Shown here: piece by piece, positions 23,730 through 37,355 of the stretch
Numbering within the stretch: the first letter of the stretch is position 1
Layout of the letters: the number at the start of each line of letters is the position of its first letter
DNA from: Heterostelium multicystogenum
Lineage: Eukaryota; Evosea; Eumycetozoa; Acytosteliales; Acytosteliaceae
Length of the DNA: 64,000 nucleotides
NCBI GenBank assembly: GCA_003667245.1
Contig: RCNN01000019.1
Span: forward strand, 62,001 to 126,000
Direction: 5' to 3'
The notes under the pieces: generated by a model
Told to the model about the DNA's origin: nothing
The model's database searches: none
Seen by the model: only the letters and a program-made list of their open reading frames with translations
Made by a program: the position numbers and the translations under genes

Positions 23730-24484
23730 TTAATTATTGTCAATGTTGATGTGGGATTTGCTTTGATTATTTGTTTCTGTGCTTAAATGAATCGGTATTT
23801 GATAAAATCTTTTGAAAAGAAGTGCTTCCTCAAACACTTCAGGTGGCATTGAATCTTTAGTTATCTCAATTTGGAAATACTCACTAACCAATGGTAAAAT
23901 TTGATGGGTATTTAAAAATATCATTATTATTATTATTATTGGCTATCAGGATATCTATTCTTTATCTCCATAGTATAGTAACCCATGAACATTATCATGA
24001 TCAGGATAAGCTTAGTTTAAAAAAAATCTTCAAATAAAATCAATACCAAATATTCAATTATATCTTTGATATTAACAATCCATTTAACTCTACTACCACT
24101 TCATTCCTATTTTGATGTTATATTAATTACCAGGTTATACGTTGGTATGTAAATATGTCTTTAGAACCACTTTCCCAATCAACATAAATATAAATCGATG
24201 TCGAATATTATTTTATTGATTTAATAGTTACAGATACTAACCAAATATATACATATCATGACTAACCTATTTATTGAATGATTTTAGTTTGTCATTGCAA
24301 GATCTATGTGAATGAACTAGTTGAACTTATAAACCTGAAATATTTGAAAGTGTTACTGTTAAATTACACAAATTGAAATTGCACTGATTAATGATGTTTA
24401 ATGAAAATCTTAAATTCAACTCACTAAATAAAAATTAATACCTGGATAATTAATTGTTGATGTTGTTAACGATGATATTTTCAT
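23730..24484 (-). CDS. Possible small multi-exon gene or gene remnant, unidentified
   Basis: Several short protein-like segments occur on this strand. One begins MKISSLTTSTINYP, ending at a GTATTA donor near 24441. Another reads YVDWESGSKDIFTYQRIT, ending at a GTAATT donor near 24133. A third is GYYTMEIKNRYPDS near 23960. A final 60-codon stretch (SEYFQIEITKDSMPPEVFEE, then LLFKRFYQIPIHLS) stops with TAA at 23730. Composition differs from the surrounding spacer, but I could not assemble a continuous frame. It could be a real small gene damaged by indels, a decayed pseudogene, or chance. No family is recognised. It starts about 100 bases beyond the desaturase stop, on the same strand. Confidence 0.28.
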
Positions 24485-24584
24485 CCTTGGATAGAGATTA
24501 TGATAAATAGGAACTAATAATTTATATGACACTTTCAAATATTTTAACTGGAAAAAAATATTTATTGTATATTCGTCTTAGGTT

Positions 24585-26040
24585 TTATATATTTTTACTT
24601 TGATTTTTGTTGCTGGTTGGCAATCTGACGTAATCTGGATCGTTACCCATCTTGTAAAGATAGTTGATATGTGACATGATAGCCTCAGTGAAAGTCTCCT
24701 TGAAGTGGTAGGTAACTCCGTACTCCTTGCAAACCTCCTTCAAGATTGGAACGATTTGTGGGTAGAAATCTTGGCGATCGATGGGAAAAGATGGTGGACA
24801 ACTTGATGTTCAACCACCAGAAAGGAATGTACAGGCAACTGAGTTGTGTCCGTAGTCTTGAGTGGTCTTAACTTGAGCGATAGCCCAGTCTTCGTCCAAT
24901 TGGGATGGATCCTCTGGCTTGGATGGGGTGGCATAGAACTTCAAGTCGTCGGCGATGTGGCTGACTTGGAAGTTGATGGTCAAATAGTAACCGAAAACGA
25001 GCTCGGCAATGATGATGTAGCAAGCCAAGTTGGAGACGCTGTGGAATTGGAGTGGAAGGATGATACGGAAGAAAATGAAAGAGGCCTTACCAGCAAGGTA
25101 GGTGTAGAGATCCCAGTTTGATGGGCTACCGACACGGATTGGACCGTTGGTACGCTTGATGAATGATTCTGAGTCTTGGATACGGGTCTTGAATGCGTAG
25201 AGACCGTAGAGGATTGGAGCGTAGATGTGTTGGTATTTGTGGTACCATTCACGCTTTTGGTATGGGGTGACAATACGGAAATCAATCTCACCTTCACCGA
25301 CATCTGGGTCAGCACCACGAACGTTAGTGTAGAGATGGTGACCAATGACGTGTTGATGGTTCCAAGCATAGAAAGATCCACCGCTGAGGAAATCGAAAAC
25401 GGCACCCAACCACATCCAGGCGGCTGGAGAGTGAGTAAGGGCGGCGTGACAGGCGTCGTGCATTCAAATGCATGGCCATCCATGATTCGGTAACACCAAA
25501 CATAACGGCGAGTATACAGTTGATTAAAAAGTTGGTTGTCATGTAGTGTGAAAGATAGTAGAAAGCAATTTGCAAAACAATGACCAAAGCGACACGGGTC
25601 AACATTGACACGGACATTTGTGGGTCTTGAGAGGTGCTGACAAAGTGTTGTCTGACACGATCACGCAAGGTCGAATAGAACTTGCTCTTCTCGACGTACT
25701 TTGGATGCTCCAACGATGAGAGAACACCGATCTGATACTTTCCAATGATTGATTGTGGCTTGTCAGACATTGGGTGATAGCTTTCAAAGAGATTGGTGAC
25801 GTCTCTACCTGCTGACAACATCAAAATTTGCTTACCACCTGGATGTTGTGGTACCCATCTAAAATGATTTTAAAAGCATGTTAACGCTCTGCAATGCAAT
25901 GCTGCGTCCTATAGCCAAGCTTGGCAGCTTAAAACTACGTACTTTGTGATGTCATAGACTTTTCCTTCAATTGCAACCCAGCAATCGTCTTCGGTGCAGT
26001 GCTTGGCAAGCTCTGACCATGAGTATTGTTTACCGGCCAT
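24585..26040 (-). CDS. Cytochrome b5-fused front-end fatty acid desaturase (delta-5 type)
   Basis: This ER membrane enzyme inserts a double bond on the carboxyl side of an existing one in acyl chains. The N-terminal cytochrome b5 domain has WVPQHPGGKQI, the haem-binding HPGG, with ESYHP as the second ligand region. The three histidine boxes are HDACH near 25455, HVIGHH near 25340 and a variant third box QVVHHLFP near 24795. The Gln at the start of box three is characteristic of front-end desaturases. Exon 1 is 26040-25943 and exon 2 is 25858-24585, with the ITK/WVP codon split by the intron. Frame breaks lie just before box one and around box three. D. discoideum has two delta-5 desaturases of this build; exact regiospecificity here is inferred. 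Confidence 0.9.
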
Positions 26041-28176
26041 CTTCTTTATATATTATAGATTGTCTATTGATATTTATCTAGTAATATATAATATAATATA
26101 TCTACTACTACTGTAATGATGTACTGTTATATGTAAATATTGATACTTTTACGTAATATTATGATCTGTCAATAAAAGAAGCAAGTAATTAGTATGATGG
26201 TCTTCTTATTAAAGTAATGATAGCATTTTATGTATCATGATGGAACGAGTGTGGCAATCTTTGATAATCTTGTGCTCTTTTGTGGGGTGAAGTTTAATAA
26301 TAAAACAATGTGTGAATGTGTTATTGGTGAATGTGTGTGGTGATTTATTTGTAGTTTGTTTATTTAAAAGGTGTGTGAGAAGTTGTTGTTGTTCATGGTG
26401 TTGTTTGTTTTTCTATATCTTCTGTGTTGGAGCTAATGTGTGTGTGTGTGTGTGTGTGTGTGTGACGAAACTTCACTCACTCCACTTCTCCTTAAAACAA
26501 AAACATATTAAATGATATTAAAAACTATATAAAAGTAACAACAATTATAAAACAAGTCTACAGAATAAAAGATACCTTTTGTTTCTATTAACCAATTCTA
26601 TTTATATTATCTATCTTGTCTATTGATTTAACGTAAAAGATAAATAGATGAAGATCGATGAGTTTGAAATAAAAGTTACTTCAATCAACTTTGATTTAAT
26701 GTTTGTTAATATAATAAATAAAGATCAAATAATATTATAATATATAGATGATACAAATATAAAAACAATTTAATATATGTTCACTAAATTGATTTTAAAA
26801 TAAACAAACACAAACAAACATCTATTACCAAGCAACCAATTGTTGTGTTGTTATTGTTTTAAAAAAAAGTATATTAAATTTTATATGATACTAACATATT
26901 AAGGATCTGCGTATTGATGTTAGGTGATTAAAACGGTCAATTGAATAACAGCAAGTCCAAAAAAAGGTCAAAATGAGGATATATATTATTTTAAAAAAAA
27001 TAAATAAAAATGCAAATCAACCAACATCGAATATATATAATATATTTTTGTATAAAAGTACCTCCTGAATGAATTGTAATGGTGGTTATTATTGTATAAT
27101 TTCATGAATATACACAAAAGCATTGTGCAAATCTAATTTGATTGGACATTGCACGGAAGCTAGTGTGCTTTGTTATGTTATACGATTGACATTTCGTTGA
27201 AGCCAGAATACCAATGCCGATATTCCACAAGACATCAAAATAAACTTGTAAACTTTAAATCTTGTTTATTACCTTGATAAACGTAAAATTTATACAATTG
27301 CTACAGATAAAGTGAAGACTAGAGAGAAATATAATATAAATAATAATATACAAATACAAGTATTTATTTATAATATATATAATATATATTACTACTCCTA
27401 ATAATAATTTAGAAGGATCAAAAATAATATAAAAAGGGACCCGTGTGCAGCAAGAGTGATTTAGTCAAATATTATTTATTTAAAAATATAAAGTGGCTAA
27501 TCCAATTCTACAGTTTTCTGTTCTTTTGCATTTTTTTTTAAGAGACTTCCCACTGAAAGCATCAATCAATGCTACTTTTGTCATGTTGGAGCCCACCAAA
27601 AAAACAAAACTTGGATATTTGTGGAGACTACAAGCAGCGATTTCGAACGAAAACTTCTCATTGATGCTGTCATTATAAATATCTAAAAACCATTTTTTGT
27701 TCATTTCTGAATTTTATTGAAGTCGTCAAATCACTTTTGAGTCACCATTTGCTTATTTTCTTTGTTCGTTACAAAATGTTTTCCCATTTCAAGATAAGGC
27801 GTTGGATTGTATTACATATACATGTCAGATATAACTTAATCTAAACATCATTTTAAAGTTTTAAAAAATATCCTAAATATCCTATATATCATGTGATGTA
27901 TTTTGTTGCATTCATCTAGAGGAATGTAGGAAGGATTCCATTGTGAATGGTAGGAGTGGGTCTTTGGGTCCGTTGAATAATGATCAGGAATGAAGGATAG
28001 AGAGAAAGCAAAGGATTGTTAAATTTATTAAAATAAATATTCTGTATATTTTTTTTGTTTCCTTTGTTTGGTCTAAAGAAAGAAAGAAAAAAGAAAAAAA
28101 AAAAAAGAGTTAACTGTTAACTATCCACCTGGTATCATCCAAAGTCCATCAAATCAATGGGGCTTGTGTAATATTA
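26041..28176. other. AT-rich spacer with (TG)n
   Basis: This is the promoter side of the desaturase gene and the 3' flank of acaA. It contains an uninterrupted (TG)n tract at about 26437-26464. Overlapping ORFs on both strands near 27480-27704 cannot both be genes, and neither shows a recognisable domain. Otherwise it is A/T-rich sequence with no supported feature. Confidence 0.55.
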
Positions 28177-31100
28177 TTATTCTTTTTCATTCTGTAAACT
28201 GTAAAGGGATGGAGCTTGGTAAACAGTCTTTTTGAACCAGTGGGGAGGAAGTGTTCATTTATCAACTGTTCACTGGAGTTGTAAGCTAGTGGCTGCTGGC
28301 GCCTTCCAGAGATAGTAGGTGTTCATCTCTCCCCTGCCTTTGATCGGAATGATACCTCGTTCCTCGATGAAGAACTCATCGTGGAGCAAATTGGTGACTG
28401 CCGAAGTGATCTGGATTTTTCCATGTGGAGTCGATGTCTGCATACGAGATGCTATATTGGCGGTGTCTCCCCATACGTCAAACTTGGCTCTACGGATACC
28501 AATGCAACCAGCCACGCAGCAACCATAGTTGATTCCAATCTGCACATTGAGTGAGGAGTTGGTGTGAAGAACAATGGCTTTGGCAGTCAGTGCCATGTCC
28601 GCGGAGGTTTGCCACATAGTGTTTTTGGCAGTTGACCCTGTTTTTGGTGAGACCCGCCACTACCATATAGGTCGTTCCGATAGTTTTGATCTTTTCCAAA
28701 TCATACTTCCGAGCAAGTTTGTCAAATTCAGTGAATATGTAGTTCATGTACTTGAGGATGGGTGTTCCACTGGGCAGTTTAAGCTTGTCGAATCCAACGA
28801 TATTGATAAACATGACAGCGACCTTGCTGTAGCTCTGGGCAATGAGTAGTCTGCTTCCTCGGTTGTCGTTTGCTTTCAAGAGTTTTTTGAAATTACATCT
28901 GGCATGATATTCTCCAAAAGTCTCGATGATTTCATTCGTTCCATCTTTAGATTTAGACCTTTGAATTTGATCTTTGATTTCAGGAGCCAAATCCTTCTCA
29001 TCCCCAACTTCATGATGTAGGAAGAGTATAGCTGAATGATCAGTACGATGAATCCACCAATATAGTCTGTTGGATATATGTGATGGGGCAGTCTTCTTGT
29101 TCTAAAAAAAAAGCAACGAGCAAGAATGTTGCTAAAAGTAAAGTATGTGTTAGCTTTGAATCTTCTGATTGCCAATCTATTAATCATGTTCTTACAAAAT
29201 ACTAATAGGTTTAGGAGAGTTACAAATACAAAGTTTAAAGAGTAGAATAAGTTGGCATAAAGTAGAGTCAGTAGAACTCTTGTGAGTGACGATCGCGCGA
29301 GAGGATTGCCGTAGCGAATGAATTCAAAGATTGTGGAAATACAGAAGAGTATCAGTAGAAGAAGGAATGATACTTGGTAGATGACAGGCTTCCTAAAGAA
29401 TCGAGTGAAAGAGACGATCGTGTAGATGATAAAGATAATGAGCATAACCAGATAGATGATTTCAGCGTGATATACTGATTTCGAATACATCAACCTGTCG
29501 TCTATAAAGAAAATACTATGTATGACTATTCCGAAAAAGAGAAAGATTCTAGTCTCTATAACAGTACTCTCAATGACATATTCATGGTAGGCTTTTTCTA
29601 CATTCCAGTTTCCAAATTGAACGAGCCAGCGGTTGAATTTTGTGTAGTCTTTGAATACCTTTTCGACATCCGACAGGTCCTTGCTCATTGCTGCGCTCAG
29701 AGTATAGTGATCTTTGCCATTCCACTTGATTCCAATTTTGGTGAGCATTTCATTTGCTATCTCTCCGATGGACCTGTTCATTTTATCATGAGTATGGTTG
29801 TGAGATTCATCGCTAGCGTCCTGGGAATCCATTGGAATGGAGAGGTCAGAGCCCACCGTGTACGATTCGATCGATACAACATTGACATCACTCTCACCAA
29901 TGCTGATGGTATGGTTTTCATTGAAGCAGCTAGAAATCTGTGTGTTTAGCGGAGCAAGCTCGACTGGTTCTGGAGCGATAAAATAGGTCATTTCACCAAG
30001 TTGAGATTCATTGTTCTCCTCAATTTGATAATCATTCTTTTAAGTTTATCCAGATCACTTTTGAGCAAATGGATTTTCCCCAGGTTGACCTGTTTCTTCC
30101 AATACATGAGCTTTTGCAATTGCTTCTCCCCACACATCAAATTGAAACTTTTCACGTCCAATGACACCGCCTATAACCGATCCACTTGCAACACCAACCC
30201 TTAGTTTAATCTATAGTTGATAATAATTTTATGACGTTAAGTTATTGAATTTGATATGGTTATGGTTCTAGACTACTTACATCGACATTTAAAAGTATTT
30301 TCTTTTAGTATTCTTAAATTTAAAATTGTAAGGGCACTTTCAATGATAGAGTTAAAGTGATCTTCATTTTCAATTGTCAGTCCTCCTGCACATAAATATG
30401 CATCACCATCCATTTTAATTTTCTCGCAATTGTTATCCTCAACCACTCTGTCAAACTCTGAAAAAACTTCATTGAGCAGTCTCACCAAGGCACTTGGGTC
30501 AACTTTTGATGCCAAATTTGTAAAGTCAACAATGTCACAATAGAGCAATGAACAGTTGGCAAAGTCTTTCGATATCATTTGATCTGGTTGGTTGGTTTTC
30601 GGTAGATTATTCATTAGTTTAATAACAAACTCTGGTAGTATACTATTCAGCAATTGATCGGATCTCGCTTTTTCCAATCTCAACGATTCTGTTTTTCTCT
30701 GTAGATTCTTACTGTCTAAAAAAGACTATTAATTAATTAGACAACCATATAAATATTAGTACCATTTCCTAAAGAATCCAATTGGATCTAAGACTTCTAC
30801 TTACATCTTTTCTCGTTTGTTCCAAAACAAAAAGATTTACTCCGCCAAGCAGAAATATTAAAACAATATAAATAATGTAAGAGATGAGGTTGTTTTTGTC
30901 GAGGACCTGGTAGGCCAGCAGAAATATAATAAACATGATTCCAACTATTAGGTTTAAACAGATCATCCAGCGTGTCATAAGACACCCCAGTGCATAGAGA
31001 CTGCAGAATAAAACGGCATATAGAAATAAAACAAGTGTGGTTATTGTACTTGTGTATTCGAGCATAAAAGTTAAAAAAAAGGCGGTATAAGATATAATAA

Positions 31101-32059
31101 ATAATGGTACATATGATCGTCGGTAGTAAATCTTATTCTTTAGAAATGATAAAGTGATCGAGGTGGCTAACATTATCATGCATATAACTCTAATAACAAT
31201 CAACTCTATATTGGTTTTCATTCCTGCCTGGAATCCATCATATATAATTGCTGTAATTCCTATGATATTTGCCGCCTATAGGTTTTTGTAAGTAATGTAA
31301 ATTTCGAATTAGTTTTTTCTAAAGTCCAACTATCATCCACTAAAAACAATAATAATACTCTTAATAAATTAATAGAACTATAGAAGTGATGTGATAAATA
31401 TTCTAGTTCCAGGTTTTTGGGGATTTCAGAGGAGTATTTTTGAATAAAACTTGGTTTCTTCGGTATTATTCTTTCTTTACTTCCATTTAATCCACTTGTA
31501 TCGTCTAAATAGTATTAAGGATTAGTACATTTAATAAGTGTGTAGTGTATAATATTAAATATTTACCACATTCAATTGGTACGTTGTTCCAAACCAGAGG
31601 GTTTTCAATATCTATTTTAAAACTTTCGGATTCATTGGTATTTAAAAATGGTAGTGGAAATGTGTATATGTCTTTAACTAACGATTCCATTCCAATTACA
31701 TGATCATCTGATATATTGCTCATTGAATTGTTTCCAGTGGAGTTACTATTACTATTATTGTTGCGATTGACACCACCATCTGTAATGTTGACACTGTTAC
31801 AATTACTAAAACTGGGAGATCTTTCTAATTCTATTCCAAATTCAGACGATCTACTTTGACTCATTCCTTTTGAGAATCCATCACTTTTTCTCTGCGTTTT
31901 GGTTATTGTAGTAGTTGATGGATTATTGAAAGAGATGCATCCAGTCGAGTCTTGATGTATGAGTGTCCTAGGAGTCATCGGGGAGCTATGGCTATTTGAA
32001 GTGAAGCTGGCGCCATAGCATGACCCTGTCAGGTTCAAACTCGAACCTATTCCACTCAT
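28177..32059 (-). CDS. acaA: Adenylate cyclase A (aggregation type, two membrane/catalytic cassettes)
   Basis: This enzyme makes cAMP, the aggregation signal in dictyostelids. Order: a Ser/Asn-rich cytosolic N-terminus (start 32059), then a six-helix membrane block (about 31260-30830). Catalytic domain C1 has LLYCDIVDFTNLASKVDP, KIKMDGDAYLCAGG and FDVWGEA. A second membrane block (about 29540-29080) is followed by domain C2 with NIVGFDKLKLPSG, KIKTIGTTYMVV and AKFDVWGDTANIASRMQ. C1 retains the metal-binding Asp (CDIVD). In C2 the equivalent position is NIVG. This resembles class III cyclases in which C1 supplies the metal-binding aspartates. Several introns and at least five frame breaks are present. 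The apparent stop at 28270 is probably another break: a different frame continues LPPHWFKKTVYQAPSLYS to TAA at 28177. The ACG and ACR types lack this duplicated layout. Confidence 0.88.
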
Positions 32060-35000
32060 TCTATGGTTCGACTATTTCAATTTTAGATGTATACTATTTT
32101 TTATTTCTAAATTATTATTTATAAATACTACTTGTGGATTATTAAAAACAAAATAAATCTAAATTATATTTCTGTAAATATCATAAATTACTATTAATAC
32201 ATTTAAATAATTTCGTTTTTATTCATAATTAGTATTTACTAATATTTGATTGCTCTTAGTATTATTGTTATTAATATTATGTTAAAATTAATATCTTTAT
32301 TATTATTTGTATTTTAATACTATTACTATTACTATTGTTATTGTTAATGTTAAATAAATAAATTCGGTTATATAAAAATAATTTATAACAGATACAACTG
32401 AAATAATATTCAGATATCCAAAAATAATTGGCTAATATTAAAATAAAATGGATATCTAAATCTAAATTACAATATATTATACGAAATAAATAGCTTCCAA
32501 TATATATATTTTGATTTAGAAAAAGATTTTGAAACGAAGTATGGGATCTTATTTTGGAGTAGGTTCTGATAGGAATTCTAATTGTAATTTGTTATCGAAA
32601 AAACATACATTCATTTAAATGCTCTAAGTCTAACTAGTACTATTATTATTTTACTTTATTAGAGATTATAATTTGGTTGAAATGAATATTTATTTTATCT
32701 TTAATTGTATATTGTTTGGATTTATTAGTTTTTTCATTCAAAAGTAAATGATTGTTGAAAGAATGTCTATGACCTGACTATGATTATTTGAATATGATTT
32801 AGTGATATAAAGTATTACTAATTTGTGACATATGATATTGGATTAATCTCTATTTTACTTTATTGATCTTGTTATTATCAAATAATAAGTCCAAAATAAT
32901 TTAAAATCAAGTTTAGAGCAAGAAAAGAAAAGAAAGAAATAACAATAAAGAATGAAAGATGGTTTGAAAGTAACACTTCATGCAATCAAATGATTAATTA
33001 TAATAGTTTTAAAATAAAATTAACAACAACAACAACAATAAAAGTTATTATCATTATTAATCAAACACCATCAATCAATTATCTTCAACGACATCAACAA
33101 CAACAAACAAACTAACAAAATTATACATTGGAATGAAATGATTGGTTGATTCAACTTTGGTTGCAGCAAAAAATATTATTTATTGGATAATTTGTTTGAT
33201 TGATTATTGTCGTTATCTATATCACTCTCATTATCATTATCACACTACTATCATGTGAACCAACCAACCAATGTATTTTAATTTAAAAAATAGAGAATGA
33301 ATGAATTATGAGTACCATGTGGGTGTGTGAGTGTTATATCTATTTGATTGTTTTATAAACAAAATTTGTAGATGTACATTAAATATTGTTGTTGTTGTTG
33401 CCGTTGTTGTTGGTTATTTGTATGTTGGTATAGGATTTAGAGGATTAAGATATGTTGGAAATCAGCTGATTGGTCCAATCAGAATATTATAAAGTTATTC
33501 TTCTTTTAAATTGTTTACTTTTTATTGTATTATTATTATTAATGTTTTGTCTAAAATATTTTTATAACTATCTTACTACTATGGTGTTACTAATTACATT
33601 ATATTAGAATCGATATTTGTTTTGATTGTTTTGATCGGACTTTTATAAAGAATATTATTATTAACTTCTAGAATTTACAATATTTATTTGAAATTGTAAT
33701 TGATATTTTTAATGAATGAATGAAAGAAATATCCTTATCTTCTAATATTTAATATAACTATAACTTACATTTTATAACAATAAAATAGTTTCTTATCGAT
33801 TGTTTTGATAGTAATAAATTTCTTTTATTTTTATTGATTTATATAATAATAATAATAATAATAATACTAATAAAAATGATAATATTAATAATCAAATTGA
33901 AACACTAAGTGCAACAACACAACACATAATTCTTTAAATCTAAAAATCAATCACACAATCAAAACAATATTGACACAACACACTGATTTTGATCCATCAA
34001 TCAATCCACTGTTTTTTTATATAATCACCTCAACAATTCAATTATTCCATATGACATGGGCATATCCTATTAAATGATAATAGATTCGTTATTTAAACCA
34101 AACAATAACAAAACACTCAAAAATCAATTCCAACATGTTGGTAGACAAAAAAAACAGTAAATATAATATTATGTTTTAAACAAATCTATTTATAGATGAA
34201 AAAAAAATATTAACATTAACATCATCATTAAATACCACACACCTTCCATGCACCGAACCACCATCACCACCATAACCACTACCGCCACTACCACCATCAA
34301 ACAAAGAGGATAAGTAATAGTAGTAGTAGTAAAGTGGTAGGAAGTAATAAATACTCCTTAAATTTGTTTTAGTTTTTACATTTCATCATCACTTAATAAT
34401 AATGTTGATAGTTTGATTTTCTTGGTAGCACAAAGTATAAATATCTTGTCTGCAATCTTAGTAGTAGAGGATGTAGAAATGGATTGATATGATATCTCCA
34501 GCAAAAAATAGGAAGAAATAGAAGATGCATAGAAGAGAGGATGTCACTTTTGGTATGTACAGGAGACAGTCACACTGTTCTTGTTGTTTCACCATTGTTT
34601 AAAATTAAATAGTTTTTAATAAAACAAATAATCATTTTTAAAGAATTCAATGTAGTTGTGTGTTTCAACAACATGTTTGAAGTGTATTCAATTACAAATC
34701 CGATATGTTACCACTTCCAATTTCATACCAGCCATAAATACACACCCAACTGTTGAAGTATTGTTAGACGTTTGCTTGCTTAGAGTTGGGTTGGTTTGTT
34801 TATGTGGTCTATGATTGATTGATAGATATTGATTAATAATAATAATAATAATAATAAACCATTTGATATCATATGCGTAAATGTAGTTTACAATCTCAAG
34901 ATTATTATTCTTAGATATTGAAATTAGAATAGTTTGACTTTGATATTCATGTATCCAGGTTGTATGCATGCACTTAAAATTATAATTTTGTGAACTGAGT

Positions 35001-35163
35001 TATTTTGATTGATCAACTGATCGAACAACTAGATTTGTTTAATTTGGATTGACACACTAGTAATAATAATAAACATACACACCATTAAACTATTTAAATA
35101 TATAACATTTATGTATTGTTGATTGTTTGGTTGGCATTACAGTAGGTTGATATTTGATATGAC
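32060..35163. other. Long AT-rich divergent spacer
   Basis: About 3.1 kb separates the acaA start from the MBIP-like start, which diverge from it. It has abundant (TAT)n/(AAT)n, for example 33846-33862 and 34838-34855, GTT- and CAA-rich stretches, and no supported ORF. Its length would suit the multi-promoter control known for acaA in D. discoideum, but no element was identified. Confidence 0.5.
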
Positions 35164-36388
35164 ATGACTGGTGATGAGCTTTCAAGTGATATAGATGTAG
35201 GTGACGATGATGTTAACATTGTGACACCGCATCCAGCAGCACTCGACAACAACAACAACAACAATACCACCAGTAGTGACATAAGAGATCCTTTAAATAG
35301 AGCTGAGCAGCTGTCCTATGCAACTGCAATCGACATCAAATCTATTCTATTAAAATACCTTACTGATGTAGGTACAGATATGATAAGATAAATTCTATAA
35401 ATACATACAGTATCTGATGCTAATGATCTGTTTGTCCTCATGTTTGCTAATCGTAGATTGGTGTATCAGTGAGCACCATCAATAGTTTAAATAGTGAATA
35501 CTCTTTGATTCTCGATAATCAATTTGGTACCAAAAGCAATCAGCAACAATCCACATCCAATGCAGAGACGACATCTGCTGCAGCTACAACCACAACAGCA
35601 GCAACCACGAGCACAACCTCCTCTACAGATGCATTTAGTGGTCACACTTTAGAGTTACTTGCAAGATTAAAAGTATGTACATATTGGCTAGTCAATCTTA
35701 AATAGTAAAGTTAAAAGTTACTCTAATCTAATCGATTTGATAAATTCTAATTGAAACAACAACAGTCAATATACAGTGATTGCTCCGATGCAAGATTCAA
35801 AGGAAGGAAGCGATTTTTTGAAGGCAAAGAAAGAGTCCTATACATATACACACAGTACTGTTGTTGACCAACAATTGGAGTCGTCAAATGCTGTGCAGAT
35901 TACGGCGAATAAAGATGCACTAAAGAAGCGTGTCGATACTTTTATTAGCATGAAGAGGGTAGAGAATTCAGACTTCAATGCCCGTGAGTTTAGAAGCGAT
36001 GATACTGCCGATGTAAACGACTCTGCACGTGCTTATCCTATGCAGCCCTCGAAAATTAAAGTGACAAGCACAACTAATGAAGAAGGACCGTTGGTCATCA
36101 GTGAGCAAGAGCGTGAGCAAATGAAATACAAACCATATATAAATGATCGACTAAACATCTTAGAGAATCATATGGGTATTTGTAAGTACACACAAAGAGT
36201 GTCTATCTAAGATATGCGAAGCAAACCTAACATTCATTCACATAGTATTACCAACGCCAAAAGATATATATGAAAGAGTAAAGATACTGGAGGATAAGAT
36301 CATGGATATTGAAAGCAAAGACCCTGTATTCTTTAAACAATTATATGAGAACAGGCAGAAAGCAAACATTATCATTCATCATAAATAA
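35164..36388 (+). CDS. MBIP-like protein (ATAC complex / MAP3K12-binding inhibitory protein family)
   Basis: Exon 1 is 35164-35367 and ends KYLTD before GTAGGT. Exon 2 is 35457-35672 and carries Asn, Thr and Ala runs. Later exons run to TAA at 36388. The C-terminal part has KRVDTFISMKR with DFNAREF, then INDRLNILENHMGI and PTPKDIYERVKILEDKI, ending SKDPVFF. This follows human MBIP closely in order: RKxxEIExFIxRK with NVREF, ERLQNIEAHL, VPRDIYQRIKKLEDKILELE, SPEYF. In animals MBIP is a subunit of the ATAC histone acetyltransferase complex and binds MAP3K12. The role in amoebae is inferred. The junction into exon 3 near 35766 does not keep frame as written. The stop lies only 24 bases from the convergent UBX gene. 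Confidence 0.75.
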
Positions 36389-36412
36389 ATGGGTGAATGA
36401 CGTGATGGTGAT

Positions 36413-37355
36413 TTATTCCTCAATTACATAGAGTGTGATGCTTGGGTAGAGTTGTGCTTCTTTCAGTGTCATTGTTGGTAGATTATATGATCGTTTTGGG
36501 TGATTAGTTGCCAAGCAGTATTCCTTCTCTACCAGCTGTTCAGAGTCAACAAAGTCCAATATATCTTGAATCATATCGGTGGTTCTGTATCTGCGCTTTA
36601 AAGTGGCCCCACTTGGCAAACGGATGAGAATATAGGTCATTTCTTCGGGCTCACAAGACTCTGCGGTTGGCTCTGGTTTCAAATTGTTCTTGAGCCACTC
36701 TGCCCTCTTCTTCTTTTGAGCAATATGCTCGATCTCCATCTGCTTCTCAGCCTGCTTTTTCTTTTCTTTTTCTATATCTATCTTCAAGTACTCCTCATAT
36801 TCGATATCCTGCTCCTTGATCAATCGCGAAATGGTGTCCCGAGTTGATTTGATTTCTGCCAACATCTTCTTCTTTTTCTCATCGATATAGTTTGACGAGG
36901 AAGCATAGTCAACCTCCCCAACTAAACATGCATCACCTTTATTCTCCTCATTGGCAATGATGTTAGCCAGCTTGTAGCCAGGCGACTCATGTTCCAAATT
37001 ATATTTCAAATCATTTAGTCTCTTCTCCAGCTTCTTCCTATAATTTAACAGCTTCTGCTGCGAGGTGTATACCTCTTGAAGATCCTGTTTGGACTCGGTG
37101 ACTCTATCTCTCTCCACTTTCATTTCACTTTCATCTATGGTCGAATAAAATACAATACAATATTAGTAAGCCAACAACATAAAATCAACACCATATTCTC
37201 GTCAATTCCATCCCTTTCCATTCCACTCTACCTTTTTGTAATTTTAATTTCTTCCATTTCCTTTGGTTCAGAGCCGGAATGACTACTTCCAAATAAATAG
37301 TAACAACTATAGATATAAAAAATAATAATCCAACAAACTGTGATAGTGATATCAT
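36413..37355 (-). CDS. Membrane-anchored UBX-domain protein
   Basis: CDS is complement of 36413-37134 joined to 37232-37355, giving about 281 aa without frame breaks. Exon 1 encodes an N-terminal membrane segment, SLSQFVGLLFFISIVVTIYL, and a short basic stretch. A long charged coiled coil follows (residues about 45-175). The C-terminal UBX domain begins EEMTYILIRLPSGATLKRRY and ends ITLYVIEE. UBX domains bind the N-domain of the AAA ATPase p97/Cdc48. The layout of TM, coiled coil and C-terminal UBX resembles UBXN8 and partly FAF2/UBXD8, which recruit p97 to the ER. A role in ER-associated degradation is inference. Exon 1 was placed from the intact splice sites (G|GTAGAG and CATAG|AT). Confidence 0.85.

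Noticed and set aside
27480..27704. Opposed ORFs on both strands
   Set aside because: They overlap almost fully and neither shows a domain or conserved feature.
28270..28272. TGA as the real acaA stop
   Set aside because: UGA is rare as a dictyostelid stop and a coding-like frame continues to TAA at 28177.
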